Origin: Struthidea cinerea
Lineage: Eukaryota; Chordata; Aves; Passeriformes; Corcoracidae
DNA: 64,000 bases
Assembly: GCA_013397865.1 (NCBI GenBank)
Contig: VZTI01003805.1
Span: 313,661-377,660 of the forward strand
Direction of reading: 5' to 3'
The notes under the pieces were generated by a model. That model was not told where the DNA came from, made no database searches, and saw nothing but the letters and a program-made list of their open reading frames with translations. The translations under genes and the position numbers were made by a program. This document shows positions 26,854-39,712 of this stretch, piece after piece. Numbering within the stretch: the stretch's first letter is position 1; every line of letters starts with the position of its first letter.

Positions 26854-26891
26854 AGGGGGAAAGAAAAAAGGGAAAAAAAGAGAAAAAAAGA
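26854..26891. repeat. 38-bp purine-only tract
   Basis: A continuous run of A and G (AGGGGGAAAG followed by A-rich blocks) with no pyrimidine on the plus strand. Such tracts can adopt triplex structure. The open frames here on the complementary strand (phenylalanine-rich) are low-complexity artefacts. Confidence 0.85.
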
Positions 26892-28141
26892 CAGAAAACA
26901 AGTGAAAACTGTTTCCACCTGAATCTTTAGAGCCATCCAAACTGAGAAGGTATTAGAAACCACTTCTGCTTGCTGGATTAAGGTTTTAAAGTCAACCAGG
27001 ACAATTATTTTTGGAGATATGGTAAAATACAGATAGTGCCTTTTGACTCAAAAAGAAGAGATAATGAGAGCAAGAGACAAACTTCTGGCTGGACAAAAAA
27101 CTCTTCCTACAAGAACTACCACCCCTAAAAGAGGTGAAGAGAGCAACAACAACTACTCAGATTTACATTGATGTAACAGAATTGAAACCAGACAGTATCT
27201 CTAACTGGTACCAATTGCTACATTGGTAGGTCTAAACAAGATTACAGCCTGAGAAGACTGCAATCTCCCTTCCACACAGGAAAGGAACATCATTTCTTTT
27301 AGAGGAACTCAGAATTGCTCAACTCTAATTAATCTTCTAAAACAGGAAATCCCTGCCAGCACAGGTGGAACTATAACACACGGGCTGTGCAGCTGGGGAA
27401 CATGAAAAATGCGATTTCTGTGTTCCCACCTCACCCACCAAAAACAGAGTAAGTAAAACAGGCAGCTGAAAAATCTGAAAAGAAGAATGCAAGTAAAAAA
27501 ATCGAAAGGGGAATTTAAAAAGTTACTAGGTCATTCCTAAGAAAAATCCCTACAGTGCCAAGGACGGTTTGAGCTCTTCTGAGGAAGCTGCCGTCACTGA
27601 GAGCTGAGTTTAGGGCAAAGGAAACTCATCTGAATCTGTATTTTAGGAAACAAAGTTGAGAAGACACTTTGCTGCCTTTTTACATGACCTGCACTCTTGA
27701 AAGAGCTCTGCAATGTGCATGGACAAGTCCAGCTTCTCTCAGCCATCCCTTTGTTCTCTGTAATTGCTATGTTTAAATACAGTTTACACTGTTACTCACT
27801 GGACCACATCACAAAAGATGAATGTCAGGATAGACATTTCTTTGCCATTGAAATGTTACTTGAGTTAAAAGCAAGACAAGAAATAGACATTTCTTTTTGG
27901 TATTTACTTGTCTGCAGCATAATTGTGGAGGCATGTAGAAAAGAGGGATATAAGCAATTATTTACACATTTCTGTCTGCCTAATTGAAGCTAGCAGACTT
28001 CAGGACAGGTGGGGATGACACAGGTCATCACTGCTTGTAGGGTATGCCCTGCACTCTGCTCTGAGCACTAGGGCTGTGCTTAAGTTCAGCTTAGGATAAA
28101 CAGTATTTTTCATGACAGCTTATTTTATTTTACTTTATTTT

Positions 28142-28262
28142 TTGAACAACCTGGTCTAGTGGAAGTTGTCCCTGCCCATGGCTAGGGGGTTGAAACTAGA
28201 TGATCTCTAAGGTTCTATATGGCCCCTTCCATCCCAGACCATTCTGTGATGCTATGATTGTA
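28142..28262 (+). mobile_element. CR1 LINE 3' fragment
   Basis: Forward CR1 3' sequence: AACAACCTGGTCTAGTGGAA, then CCCTGCCCATGGCTAGGGGG, GATGATCTCTAAGGTTCTAT and an end in CATTCTGTGATGCTATGATT. This preserves the octamer-like CR1 terminus. About 120 bp, 5'-truncated, no coding capacity. Confidence 0.92.
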
Positions 28263-29519
28263 TGACATCAAGCACCACAAAGCCATCTGTATCAGATGAA
28301 AGACACAGGGCAGATTTCAGAGAAACTAAAAAAAAATTGTGTTTTCATTCAAATGAAATCAACTAATACAAATAGTAGCACCAAAGCTTTGTTTAGACTA
28401 GGGGAAGTTCAGGAAGCCACTGAAAAAAGAGCTGTAAGGGTGGGAAACTGCAAAGTATGTTTTCACCGAAAGAGCAGTGCTCACACTATAAAACAGCCTG
28501 AGTACTTCTAACCATAGGAAGTGGCCCTCACTCATCTGATGCGCCAGACCAAGTGGGTAACAACCAAAACCAGATTAATTTCCTTTAGCTACAAGTACAC
28601 CCTCAACACACTTGCTCACTGGGGGAAAAGATAAATAGACTTACTATTAATAAAAATAACACTGGGGGAGCATGACATTTTTTTTCTTTCCTACACACAC
28701 ACACAAGTTCTCTCTATTCAGACTATTAGAAGGCTTACTTTTCTCACACATACATTTCAGTCAATATAATAGGTATTTGCATTGTTATGTTACTTTCTCA
28801 TGAATTTATGTTTTATTGCTCCATTTCCAAAAGCCACTGAGCCCACAGGACACAGTTGTAGCCAATCTAGTATTGTATTGCACAGCAAAGGCATGCTTGG
28901 AAATGACCTGGAACACATGCAATGGAGGCAGTAAAATGAGCAAGATTACTCAGATGGGATGTCATTTAAGCCTGGATACTATGTTCCAGCAAGAAAGTAA
29001 CATATATTCTCCAGAAGAGATGTCAATCAAAGCCACAGAACCTCAGTTGCTCACAATTCAATGCTTACACGCACCTTGCCAATACCATGTCAGAGCTGTG
29101 AGTAACCTGACATAGGAGGCTGCAGGGAGATCAGAAATGCAAGCCAGTCCGAAACATACACATGCCCTTCACTAGCCTTACATTCATTCTCAGTCTGACC
29201 TCCGTGATTCAGGGTGCTACATTCAATATTGAAGGTAAAAATATAGGAACAAGTGAAGACTATTTTCATCTTGGCCTATTCGTGAAGGGAAGTGTTTAAT
29301 TGAAGGAGAAGACAAAGGTTTTCCTGTGATTTAGTGTTCTTCCTCTTAAGATGGATAGGTAAAACACAGAATTTAACGTAAGGTAAGTGCAAAACTGAGA
29401 TAATGTTTTGCTTTTTACAAGATAAAAGGAAAACCCTGGTTGCTACATTAAGAGGGGAAATTATTTTAAATAACTATCTTAACTTCCTGGCAAATTACAA
29501 GGTTTAAGTCAGCTCTAAA

Positions 29520-29561
29520 ATGAATTTGTGTCAGCTGGAAATGAATTTGTGTCAGCTGGAA
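29520..29561. repeat. perfect 21-bp tandem duplication
   Basis: Two identical head-to-tail copies of a 21-bp unit beginning ATGAATTTGTGTCAGCTGGA (29520-29540 and 29541-29561). Each copy contains the E-box CAGCTG. The perfect identity suggests a recent duplication. Confidence 0.97.
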
Positions 29562-32500
29562 TAAGGCATCTATGTGAAAGATTAATAATAATGGAAACCA
29601 ACCTCTTAAAAAAATAGAAGTAATGCTTGTTGAATTTATCATCACCTGTAGGACTGGTTATGTTAATAATCCTTCATGTTATGCCAAGTAGACTGAAAAT
29701 AATTAATAGTTCACAACCTTCCCATAGAAGTTTCGGTGCCAATGTTGTTTTAACAATAAATACAAAGTATAATCCCAAATATTCAGGCCTTCAACATGAA
29801 TTCCTTATATCTGAGCAACTTCCATGAGAAGCAATAAGAAATCTAACAGTCCAGCATTACCTTGTCAAGGGCAACTGAGTTCCTGGATCACAGACTCAGT
29901 GGGGAACTTCAGTCTCACTGTTCACAACTCTTTAATGAAGTCCACTCTGCTCACGGAGAAGGTGATGCAATGTGCGCACTTAGGGGTTCCACTACCGAGC
30001 TCTGCTGAGCCACCACAAACACTTGGGAGGCAGTGAGTGAGAACCAGGGCACTACCAAAGCTTAGCTGACTGGGCTGTTTCAGGGGGTGCTGTTAAATCC
30101 TGAGGGCTCTTTGTCTCACGTGCAAGCTCTTTCCTCCTCGTCTGAAGCAGCTGTGAAACAATGTTCACCTGGTAACATGCCTCAAACCAGCTGTAGGGAA
30201 CGTCTGCAAGGACACAGCACTGTGAGAGAGGATGGAGAGGAAGAGAAGGAAATGGAGAATAAAGCAAAAGATGGAAGGGAGGAAGGTCAGAAGGTTGTTT
30301 ACATGCTTACAAAACCTGTAAAATAAAGTCACACCCCAAAGAGATGCAGGTGGCAAACTGATCTCATTAGAAAAACCACAATGGTTCAGAGACAAAGTTC
30401 ATTTCTGCCAGGGTCCTGTTTCCAGTACTGCTCATACCCAGATGTTGCAGAGGAAGGTTCCCAGCCACACTGTTTGACAGACTTTAATGCGATTCCTGAA
30501 GGACAAGCCAGAAATATTTGGCTAAAATTCATTGCCAAGTTAGAGAAACACTACACAAGGAAGAAATAAGATCCACTATTTAGAACAGGGCATCCTTCGT
30601 TATCAAGTTTAGAACCCGCTCATGGTATTTTTCCTTGGAAACAGCACTTGGTGCAGCATACAGCATCCCCGCAGAACTCCCAGGTCCAAAAAGCTCTCAT
30701 ATGTGCCGCCAAAGTGTGAGAAATAAACCTGTTACTCACTGCTCTGTTAGCCTAGGAGCTAGGCAACTAGTGTACAAACAGCACCAAATCCACCAAGGTG
30801 TGAAAAGGACTGCTATATCCACCTGCACCATGCAGACTTTTGGGGCAAAGCAGAAAGATTTACAGAGGCCACCTAGTCTTAGGGAAGAAAGTGCCCCACC
30901 AGGATGACGTGGCAGTCAGTGTTTCACTCATGGATGCCGTCAAGGCAAGAAATGGACAAGACTGACTGCATTCATTCATCATCCCTCCATTAATACTGGA
31001 TCTTAGGAACTGCTGCCCAGGGCCAGTCAAAAAACTCCCTTCGTCATGTTTTTCTGCTGAAAATTGTGGCTTTCTCCTGGGGAAAAAAGAAAAGCTTTCC
31101 ATTAAAGGCCCTCACTCTGTCTAGTATTTAATTTCTGAAAACACCAAGACCTACTATCTTTCTGTTTTCAACAAAAACTTGTTTTTGAAGTGGTGCCTCA
31201 CCGGAGCTGTGGTTCAGTTACCAGAGCACGCCTCCCACGAGGTGTGAGATCACTCAGAGGGGAGGTGATGACACAACTGGGGAGATGCAGCCTGGCCAGG
31301 GGAGCCAGGCTGTAGCTGAGTCAAAGCTGTCAATCAAAAAGTATTCACAATTTTAGGAAGTCTGCTGCAAATGTTGACAAAAGTAATGTGCTTTGCTTTA
31401 AATTTGTCTGCAAAATAATATATTTGCTGATCATGTCTGTTCCTCACCATTTCTGGGTACTCCTGAAGCTGCCACTCATAAAAACGGAGTGAATTACAGC
31501 AGGACACTGGAGGCTCAAACAAGAGCAGCCATAGCTCACCACTGCCAGGCTCTTTCCATGCTTGGAAATTGCAAGTAGTTTGCTGCTCCTTCTCTATTTC
31601 TTCCCCTCCTCAAGCATCTCAGCTCTGGTATCTGTCCACTCATTGCCAAAAGGGACTGAGCTCCCAGGGAATGCTCTGACAATGTCAAAGATTAACTCAC
31701 TGATCCTCATGTTTAAGGTACAAAACCTCTTACTGGAACACTGCATTTAAGCCTTTAATACAGACTCTGATCCGAGGGCAATGGACAGCCCTAATAGGAA
31801 AACTTAGTGCCCCGGCAGCTGTCTGAGCTCTCTTATGGGATGTGAAGTCTCCAAGAAGCAACCCAAGAGCACATAAGCATTTGCAATCAAGGCTCCACTC
31901 TTATCAGACCCCTCCCAGTCTGCTCAAGCTTTAACAGATCACTGACCTCCCTCGTGTTACAATTGCCAGTAAAATACAATAGCCTGAAACTGAAAACACC
32001 TCCGGTCTACCAAGAACCCACTCTGAAGGACAAACTCACTGATAATGCTGAGACCAGCTCATAGGATGAGACACTGATTGTTTCAGTGCTCTAAGTGAGC
32101 AGCTTAATTGGAATAGAAAAACAGGGTGATGAATCAGAGCTAAGGAAAGCACCTCGCTGAGGAAGACAGACAACATAAATGCTTTACATCATTAAAAAAA
32201 ATTGAGGTTGCTATTTAGGACAGCACACGTGGAAAACATTTCAAGAAAAAAAGATGAAATGCTGTTTAATTGGTAAATTCTTGCCATTAACACCCTAAAC
32301 CGTCTGACACATGCTGGCGGGCAGGAGGTGTCAGCCTCAAACACGCTGCCAGCCACACTTCCCCACTCCCAGCAGCTGCCAGACCTTGCTGAGGTTTGAA
32401 AGTTACCCAACTGGAGGCCCTGTTCCTTTTGCTTTCTGGTAAATGAGCCACTGTAGTCACATCTCCTTGGTGGGTTCGATTTTATTTTCTTTTCTTTCTT

Positions 32501-32649
32501 CTGCTTCTTTTTTTTTCCTGGTTTCTTTTTGATGCAGTAGCATCTAATCTTATTCAATCCTAACCCTTCTTCTCACCTCCTCCCCCCCGAAAAGGGAAAG
32601 AGACTCCAGAAGCACCCTAGGGCATGGGGATTCACCTAGGACCGGGAAG

Positions 32650-33330
32650 CCGCTCAGCCAGCCACCACTGCAGTGGGACTCGGGAGTTTTTCACAGCATG
32701 AAAAGCTCCAGCAGCGAGAGGGAGGGGACCGCGTCCGAGTCCCCGCAGCCAGGAGCCGGCGAGGAGCGGTCAGCGAGCAGGAGCGGGAGGGGCTCGCTCT
32801 CGCCCCGCAGCTGCCGGTACCCGGCAGAGCTCCAGGCGGTGCCGGTCCCTCGGCCGGGCCCGGGGCAGTGCCGGGGAGGGCTCAGCCGGGGGATCCCGGC
32901 CCGCTCCGGCCGCGGGGCAGAGCCGCCCGCCTCCCCGGGGCTCTCGGTCCTGGGAAGGGGTCGGGAGAGGTCAGAAAAGAAGCAAAGCGAAAACGCGACC
33001 CGCAGTCCTACCCGGCTGTGCCTCCCGCAGCCTCGCACCGACAGGGCGTCCCCGGCACCGGCTGCCCCAGCCCGCCCCGCCCCGGGCCGGCCACCGCCTC
33101 TTCCTCCTCCTCTGCCTCGGCCCGGCCCCGAGAAAAGCACAGTGACACCGGCAGGGTTTTTGGCGCTGGTTGTCCTGGGCGGCTGTGGCGCTCCCACTCC
33201 CTGCTCCCCGCCCGCTGCCGCCGGGACAGTTCCTTTTCTCCCCAGGCACTGGCACTTCCCGAGGCACCGCTGTCCACCGGCCACTGCCCCGCACAGCCTG
33301 CCACCACCACCACTGCCACGCACAGCCTGC
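32650..33330. promoter_or_regulatory. CpG island, orphan
   Basis: GC- and CpG-rich segment starting abruptly at the right edge of AT-rich DNA. Long open frames occur in several frames on both strands, as expected from composition, and none resembles a known protein. It runs into a minisatellite and gap on the right. It could be the promoter of an unannotated non-coding transcript; orientation cannot be decided. Confidence 0.45.
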
Positions 33331-33885
33331 CACCACCACCACTGCCACGCACAGCCTGCCAGCCTGCCACTGCCGNNNNNNNNNNNNNNNNNNNNNNNNN
33401 NNNNNNNNNNNNNNNNNNNNNNNNNNNNNNNNNNNNNNNNNNNNNNNNNNNNNNNNNNNNNNNNNNNNNNNNNNNNNNNNNNNNNNNNNNNNNNNNNNNN
33501 NNNNNNNNNNNNNNNNNNNNNNNNNNNNNNNNNNNNNNNNNNNNNNNNNNNNNNNNNNNNNNNNNNNNNNNNNNNNNNNNNNNNNNNNNNNNNNNNNNNN
33601 NNNNNNNNNNNNNNNNNNNNNNNNNNNNNNNNNNNNNNNNNNNNNNNNNNNNNNNNNNNNNNNNNNNNNNNNNNNNNNNNNNNNNNNNNNNNNNNNNNNN
33701 NNNNNNNNNNNNNNNNNNNNNNNNNNNNNNNNNNACTGCCGCCACCACTGCCCCGCACAGCCTGCCAGCCTGCCACTGCCGCCACCACTGCCCTGCCAGC
33801 CTGCCACCGCCACTGCCCCGCACAGCCTGCCACCACCACTGCCACGCACAGCCTGCCACCACTACTGCCATGCACAGCTTGGCAG
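33283..33885. repeat. 29-bp minisatellite spanning an assembly gap
   Basis: Units built on CACTGCCACGCACAGCCTGC followed by CCACC triplets repeat with a period of 29 bp left of the gap, with more degenerate copies to the right until about 33885. The array was evidently not resolved, so its true length is unknown. Because 29 is not a multiple of three, the His/Pro/Ala-rich open frames across it shift frame from copy to copy and are not a real protein. Confidence 0.9.
33376..33734. other. assembly gap (359 N)
   Basis: A run of N inside the 29-bp minisatellite, consistent with failure to assemble the array. Confidence 1.
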
Positions 33886-33889
33886 TGCC

Positions 33890-36800
33890 CCAGAGCTACA
33901 CTGTACCTTTGCCCCGGGCAGAAAAGCAGCCAGCCCCCTCTGTTTACAAGCATAATCTTTTCAGCCATGACTTTGCACTTGGTAGTGAAATACTGAGTCA
34001 TGCCAAATGTTACCCAGCTGTTCCTTTATCTCCTTCTCTGAGGAAAGGTGATTACTGCAATAAAATCTGCTGCTTTGTTTCATGCCAGCCTCCAGTTCCC
34101 TCAGAGGAACTGCCTGGAAAGCACCAGGTAACGTGGGGGGATGCAGGGCCCAGGTCTGCCACAGCCAACCGAGGGCACTGCTTCCTTGCCATCTCTCACC
34201 TCCTCCCAGCCAGCTCCCAGGATGGCCTTCAGCCAGCCACCCACGGGGCCTGCCTTCTTCACAAACATCACACCACAGGCCTCCACCTACCACAGAAACT
34301 CCTGTAGAAACCCCTGCCGGCCCCTCAGGCTGACACAGGGCATCCCACAGGCACACCCTGCAAGACCAGGGGATACTCTGCCTTGCCTGAGCCAGCCCAG
34401 CACTAATGCTCAGCAGAAACCAGCTGCCCACTGCCCACACAGACATCTGGCTGGCCACCAACGAAAAAAAGGCCTTCGCTCTCCTCTGCACTTCAGCAGC
34501 ATGTTGTGCCAACCTTCCCTGGAGTTTGGGACACTGCTTGGGAGATGGTGTTCTAGTAAGTCAAAAACTGTAACTTCAGGTGTAGTGGTGACAGACGTGC
34601 ACATCCAGTCATCACATCTGGCAATGTGTCAAGTGGTAAAGCACAAAGCTCTGCTCCTGCAGGCTGCAGCTTGGATTTGGTGGGAAGGCCAGGGTATCTG
34701 CCAGCAGACATGAGGCAACTAGAAAGCCAAAAGGAGGACAGTAAGCAGACCCCACAGAAAGAGTGGCCTCAATTGCTCAACCAAAGGCAAATGAGGTCTC
34801 TAAGAAAAGCCTGAATCCAAAAAAATGCCCTAGCAGGAGGCCTGGAACATCCCACATGGCAAGCTGAACCTCGTATTCCTGTTTTATTGTCTGCCTTAAG
34901 CAGCAAAAGTGGTGTTCAGCAGCAGAGGAACTTGAGTTAATGACCTCTTGTAAATTGCAGTACTTGCAGAAAGGTTTAATGAGAATTTTCAAACCTACAA
35001 AGTCGGAATATATGCTAAAAGCCTGGCAACATTATATTTTTGAAACCTGGCATTCTTTTAATGCATGGTATGGGCAATAGATTGCAATGAACAGTAGCAA
35101 CTGCAGACCCTCTCCTACAGCTGGCCACAAATGAGGTTCTGAGCAGGAAAACCAATGTCACAGAACAAAGGAACCTGAAGCACCCTCCGCCTGGAATTTC
35201 CTTTTCCAGGCTCCTCTCTATGCACATGGGTTTGCTTTGGGGATCCTCAGTGCCAGATCTCTTCCCTGCCCCTGTCCTCTGGAAGGAGGAAAGTTGTCCC
35301 TCCCCACCGACACAGAACAAAATCCAGGTGGCAGCAGTTCCTTGCCATTTCTTGCAGGGTGCTGGTTCCCCTCCCCTTGGACAAGCATCTGTGCCTACCA
35401 GTTACATCAGCATATTGCAACATCACCCTCACATACGGAGAAATGCTTTGGGCACTCTGCACTCACAGCTTCTACCTGGAGTCACAGAAACTGTAAAGTC
35501 AGAGTTCAGTCACAATTTTATCTGGCATAAACCCACACCACAGGAAGACACCCCCTTCCCTTGCCCAGTCGTGGTGCTCTCTGCATCACCCCCGCCTTCC
35601 AACCACTGCAAGCTTCTTTCTCACTGGACATATGGGATGAGTGAACTTATCCAGGCTAAAAAACAGTGGCTGGCTTCTTTTCCCAATGTACTTGTAACTT
35701 CTTAACAACTGCCTTCCTCATGGAAAAAGGATATATCCAGTTGATTTTTTTCAGAACAGAAAACTAGATACTTCTGTATCTAGAAGTAGTTGTTTAATAA
35801 TCTAAATGGAGGCATCTATCCAGGCACCTGTCCTAACACCTATATGAATCAACAGCAGATGTGAGGAAAACCTAAGCAGTTGAGAAGGAACAACTAGGAA
35901 AAACAGTCAGGACCTTATGAAATGTTTTCCACCAGTAACTCTCAGTGACTGTTAGTGCTTTTGAGTTTATACCTGCAACAGAATTGACAGATCTGGAGGC
36001 ATAGTTCTCCATGGCTGACATTTGCCAGCAGTATCAGTCGCTTTTATGGCATCTGTAGGTTAAATCCTGCTTTGAAAGGACTCTACTTCCTTTGAACGCT
36101 CTGGTATGACCATCTACGTCAAGGGAGCTAATGTGTCAAATCTCAGAGAACAATGAGCGTCAAGGCACTTCTGGCTCTAATTCTTCACTGAGATAGTTCC
36201 TTAATCCAAATTTCCAATTTCCTCCCACAGAGCATGGCTAATGCTTCAGTTTTTCCACCCTCCACCAGCCATCCCTGTACAGATTATGCTGTCCTAGTAA
36301 GGCTGTTCCCCGTGCACTGAACACAGCTGTGGCACCTAAGCATCACCTGAAAGGGTAAAAATAGGTACCAAGGTATGGCAGAGCCAAATCCGACTTGCTC
36401 AATTTCTTGCCCTTGCCATGAAGAAATCTTGTTTTTTATGTCCACTACCACAGTTGGATTTTTCAGCCTGCAGACAGCTTGTCTGCCTGGCCTAACTTAC
36501 ATTCTCCGGGCCACAGTTTCATCTCACCTTATCAGTCTACTCAGCATTCTTCAGATCCTGACTACCCATGCCCCTCCCTCACTGCTTCCCAGGATCCCTT
36601 TGTATTCATGTCATTATCTAGTGTTGCCTTTTATCCTTCTTGCTTTTTCTTTTTACTATCATTTCTCACCACACACCTTGAGAAGGGTGAGTTTCCTGGA
36701 AGAAGGCTTATGGAAAAGATCTTGCCTCCCTATCTGAGCAAGCAAGGGAGCCAGGAGCTATTTACATATTTTCCGATAAGCAGTGAGAATGTCCTGATGG

Positions 36801-38880
36801 TCCTGTGAAGTCCACAAGGAATTGGCTTTGTGCTGTTCTGCATTTTCTGCTTGTCTATGCTTGCCCAATTCTAATGAACTAACAGCATTAAACATATTTT
36901 ACATATTGTTATAACATTATTTGGAGAAAAAAGCAGTATCAACGTCTTGAATTTAGTCATTAAAGAGATGATATTGGCAACACTTAGCATTTAAAATCAT
37001 GAAAATATCTTTTAAAGTATGATTTTTTTTCTTATTAATTATCAGTTAATTTCTGCTTACAGTATTAGGTTACAGCTGCATCTAATGTCTAAATTTTTTT
37101 TGTGCAACCATTAGGGCAAAAATTATATTTTATTATCTTTTATTAATTTAAATTCTTGAGTTTTTTAATAAGGACTAAAACTGGGGGGGGGGTATTGAGT
37201 TTTTTACAGTTAGCATTTTCTTTTCTTAACATAACTTTAAAGATCTGGAGCCTTGCAAGAAAACCCCAGACCAGCCAAGAACCTCCCTCACAAATACACA
37301 CAAAGTGCTAGGACTGATGCCTGGCAATAGCACCAAGAGCTCTCACTGCTCTGGCACGGGGGAACTGTGGGAATAGGGGTGTTCAGCATTTTGCTTTCAC
37401 TGTGGGAAGAGGAGAAGCAGCCCCAAACTGCCCGTTCTCATACAGCAGCAGCACAGCAGCAACCCTCAGGCAGTGAGCAGCCCTGTAGGAAGCGTAAAGA
37501 GTAACCCATGAGCTGACCCAGGCCAGCAAAGGGACAGAGGTGTCAGGCTGAGAGGCAGAGCTGCCACTGCTCCCCAGGGCTGCTTGCTTTGCAGTCCCCT
37601 GTGGCAATCACAAGTCCTGGATAAGGAAATGCAGGAGAAAACTTGTACATCACTCTGAAACATCTCCCTTTCAGCAAGTGATCTTTGCATGGTATGAATG
37701 CGGCAGATTTCTGAGTATTTCTTGCTCAGAAAGGCTGGGCTATGAGGTAACTGACTACCAGGAGAGAACTGTTTGCTGTCAACAATGTGCATGACCACTT
37801 CTGAAAACACAGCTGAAACTCTCCTGGGGGCAGATCCTGAGATTGTAACTGTTTTCACTCGGACCATATTCAAATCAGCCTGTACTGACAACAAACAAAA
37901 TGAAAGCTAAGCCAAGCCACAGTCTCGGGAGAAGAGGAGAAGAGAGCACATGAGCTGCCCCTGCAGGGGGTGGTCAGGAACCACCTCGTTGCTCTGGTGG
38001 GAACTCTCCTGCTCCCGCTAATTTTGTTCTTTAATTTTTCATTAGCTACTCCACCTGTTATGACTTTCAAAGTGGTTAATTCAAAGTTTCATCTTACTCA
38101 CAGCACTTATCAAGCACTTGGCAAATACTTCTAACACACCTGCTTTGAACCTTGCTTTAGATTACAATATAAAAAAACTACCCATTTGGTCAACTAAAGT
38201 TGATTGGTCACCTGTCAGCCACACCCATCCTGTCTCTGACAGTCACCTGTTGCAGCATCTGCTCCAAGCAGAATAAAGGAATATCTATTAATTTTTACCT
38301 CTCTTAATGGTTACAATCAAATCCTGTGATGGTCAAAATTCCTTACTTTTGAAAAGGCTTTTCTTTTGAGCACAACACTGACTTTAAAGCAATACAGACA
38401 CACCATTTGTAAAAAAACCCCATCCACACAGGGAGAAATCAGGCAGCAGGCTTCCTTCCAAGGAGCAAATTCCACCATCCCAACCCAGATGAGTTTGACC
38501 CTAACATAGCACCTTGAAGACACAAGTAGAGGCCTAAAACACGCAACTCCACACATCCATTTGCTGCCATACCAGATCTCAGTCCAAATGCTGACATGTG
38601 AAAATCCCTCTTAATTTGGTTTTTGAGCAGTTGTACTCATTCTCATTTTGGTAATCTGCTGATGGCAACAGTGCAAGTTCTGTGTGTGATACTTTATTCA
38701 GCTAAACATTACCCAGCTGTTCCTTCATCTTGCTGTGCCTGATGCTGGGCACAGGCAGCAGGGCTGACAGATGCACCAAAGTCACACGAACTCTGCGGCT
38801 GCTAGGCAGGAGGAGCAAGTTGTGGGGAAAACAACACTTCAGTGCACCAGGTACTGCACAAGTGTATCGGAAATAATCAC
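33890..38880. other. intergenic region
   Basis: About 5 kb of mixed composition, moderately GC-rich to 35.7 kb and AT-rich from 36.8 to 37.2 kb, including a G run near 37.18 kb. Open frames reach 190 codons (34141-34713, plus) but none has a recognisable domain. Two CACCTG E-boxes and a short TCAACT/AGTTGA inverted repeat sit at 38.19-38.26 kb. Confidence 0.5.
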
Positions 38881-38989
38881 TCCTGTACCACGGGCCTCGC
38901 GGTCTGAGAGGCAGCATTGCACTCACAGCCCTGCTAACAGCCTTGACCTTGAAATGGTCCCGAAAGCAGGGCTGCAGAGGAAGAAGCAG

Positions 38990-39310
38990 CAGGGCATTTG
39001 CAAGTAGCTGCACTCAGGCGGAAAGACAAGCCCGCGGCACGTCTGCCACGGGATCGCTGCCGCTGCACAATTCCGCCGCGCAGCCAAGCGCGGCCCCTCC
39101 GGGAGCCGCTCGCCGGGGCTGTCTGGCGTGGCCGCTCACCTCCCCACGACCCGCGGCTGTCTGGCGTGGCCGCTCACCTCCCCACGACCCGCGGCTCAGC
39201 CAAGCAGCACCGGCTCTGCGGCGAGCACACCGAGCACTCTGCACTCCCCGCACACAGCGCCAGCCCGCCACTCACCTGGGAGCCTTCTGTGCACAGGGCC
39301 CACACTCTGC
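38990..39310. promoter_or_regulatory. small CpG island
   Basis: About 300 bp of CpG-dense sequence in otherwise moderate-GC DNA, containing a 38-bp tandem duplication. Overlapping open frames on both strands reflect composition. A promoter or enhancer role is possible but not shown. Confidence 0.45.
39119..39194. repeat. perfect 38-bp tandem duplication in a CpG island
   Basis: Two identical 38-bp copies (39119-39156 and 39157-39194). The unit starts CTGTCTGGCGTGGCCGCTCA and ends CCCGCGG. The perfect identity suggests a recent event or an assembly artefact at a GC-rich site. Confidence 0.95.
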
Positions 39311-39682
39311 CAGGATCAGCGTTTTCTTGAGGCACAATGGCAGCCATCCTGACAGATGCTAACAAGATGTTTCCCTGGGAAAAACAAAGATGCTTGTGGA
39401 GTTTACTTGAAGAGGAGCATTGTCTGCAAAGTCACTGCAATGCTTTCTAGAGTCCCTGGGATATTTTTATACTTGTTCATTATAAGAGCTACCAACTGCT
39501 ACAAAATAGCAAGAGCTGCAATAACAGCATTACGCATGAAGGATGTCTTTAATTATGTACACAATATCTATGCAAATGGCTGATAGCATCTTCTGCATGA
39601 AAGAGTTGGTTTGTTTGCTTCTTATCCTCACAGTATGGAATCTTAGTGCTTCTTATGATGCAATATTAATTTGGTTAGACTT

Positions 39683-39712
39683 AATTTAATTACTTCGGTT
39701 GGTAATTAAATT
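39683..39712. repeat. perfect 11-bp inverted repeat with TAATTA cores
   Basis: Left arm AATTTAATTAC (39683-39693) and right arm GTAATTAAATT (39702-39712) are exactly complementary, separated by TTCGGTTG. Each arm carries a homeodomain-type TAATTA core. If transcribed, the same sequence would form an 11-bp stem closed by a UUCG-containing loop. Confidence 0.9.

Larger units (their letters stand above)
13500..32600. other. AT-rich intergenic region
   Basis: About 19 kb with no recognisable gene. The longest gap-free open frame is 154 codons (17723-18187, plus), with no recognisable domain. The stretch contains a TATA-like motif near its left end, poly(A) and ATT simple repeats, a CR1 fragment at 28.1 kb, a 21-bp tandem duplication at 29.5 kb and a purine tract at 26.86 kb. 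It probably belongs to the non-coding domain between PIK3CB and FOXL2. Confidence 0.6.

Noticed and set aside
32673..34307. Open frames up to 544 codons, Pro/His/Ala-rich
   Set aside because: They cross an N gap and a 29-bp minisatellite whose period is not a multiple of three, and similar frames exist on both strands.
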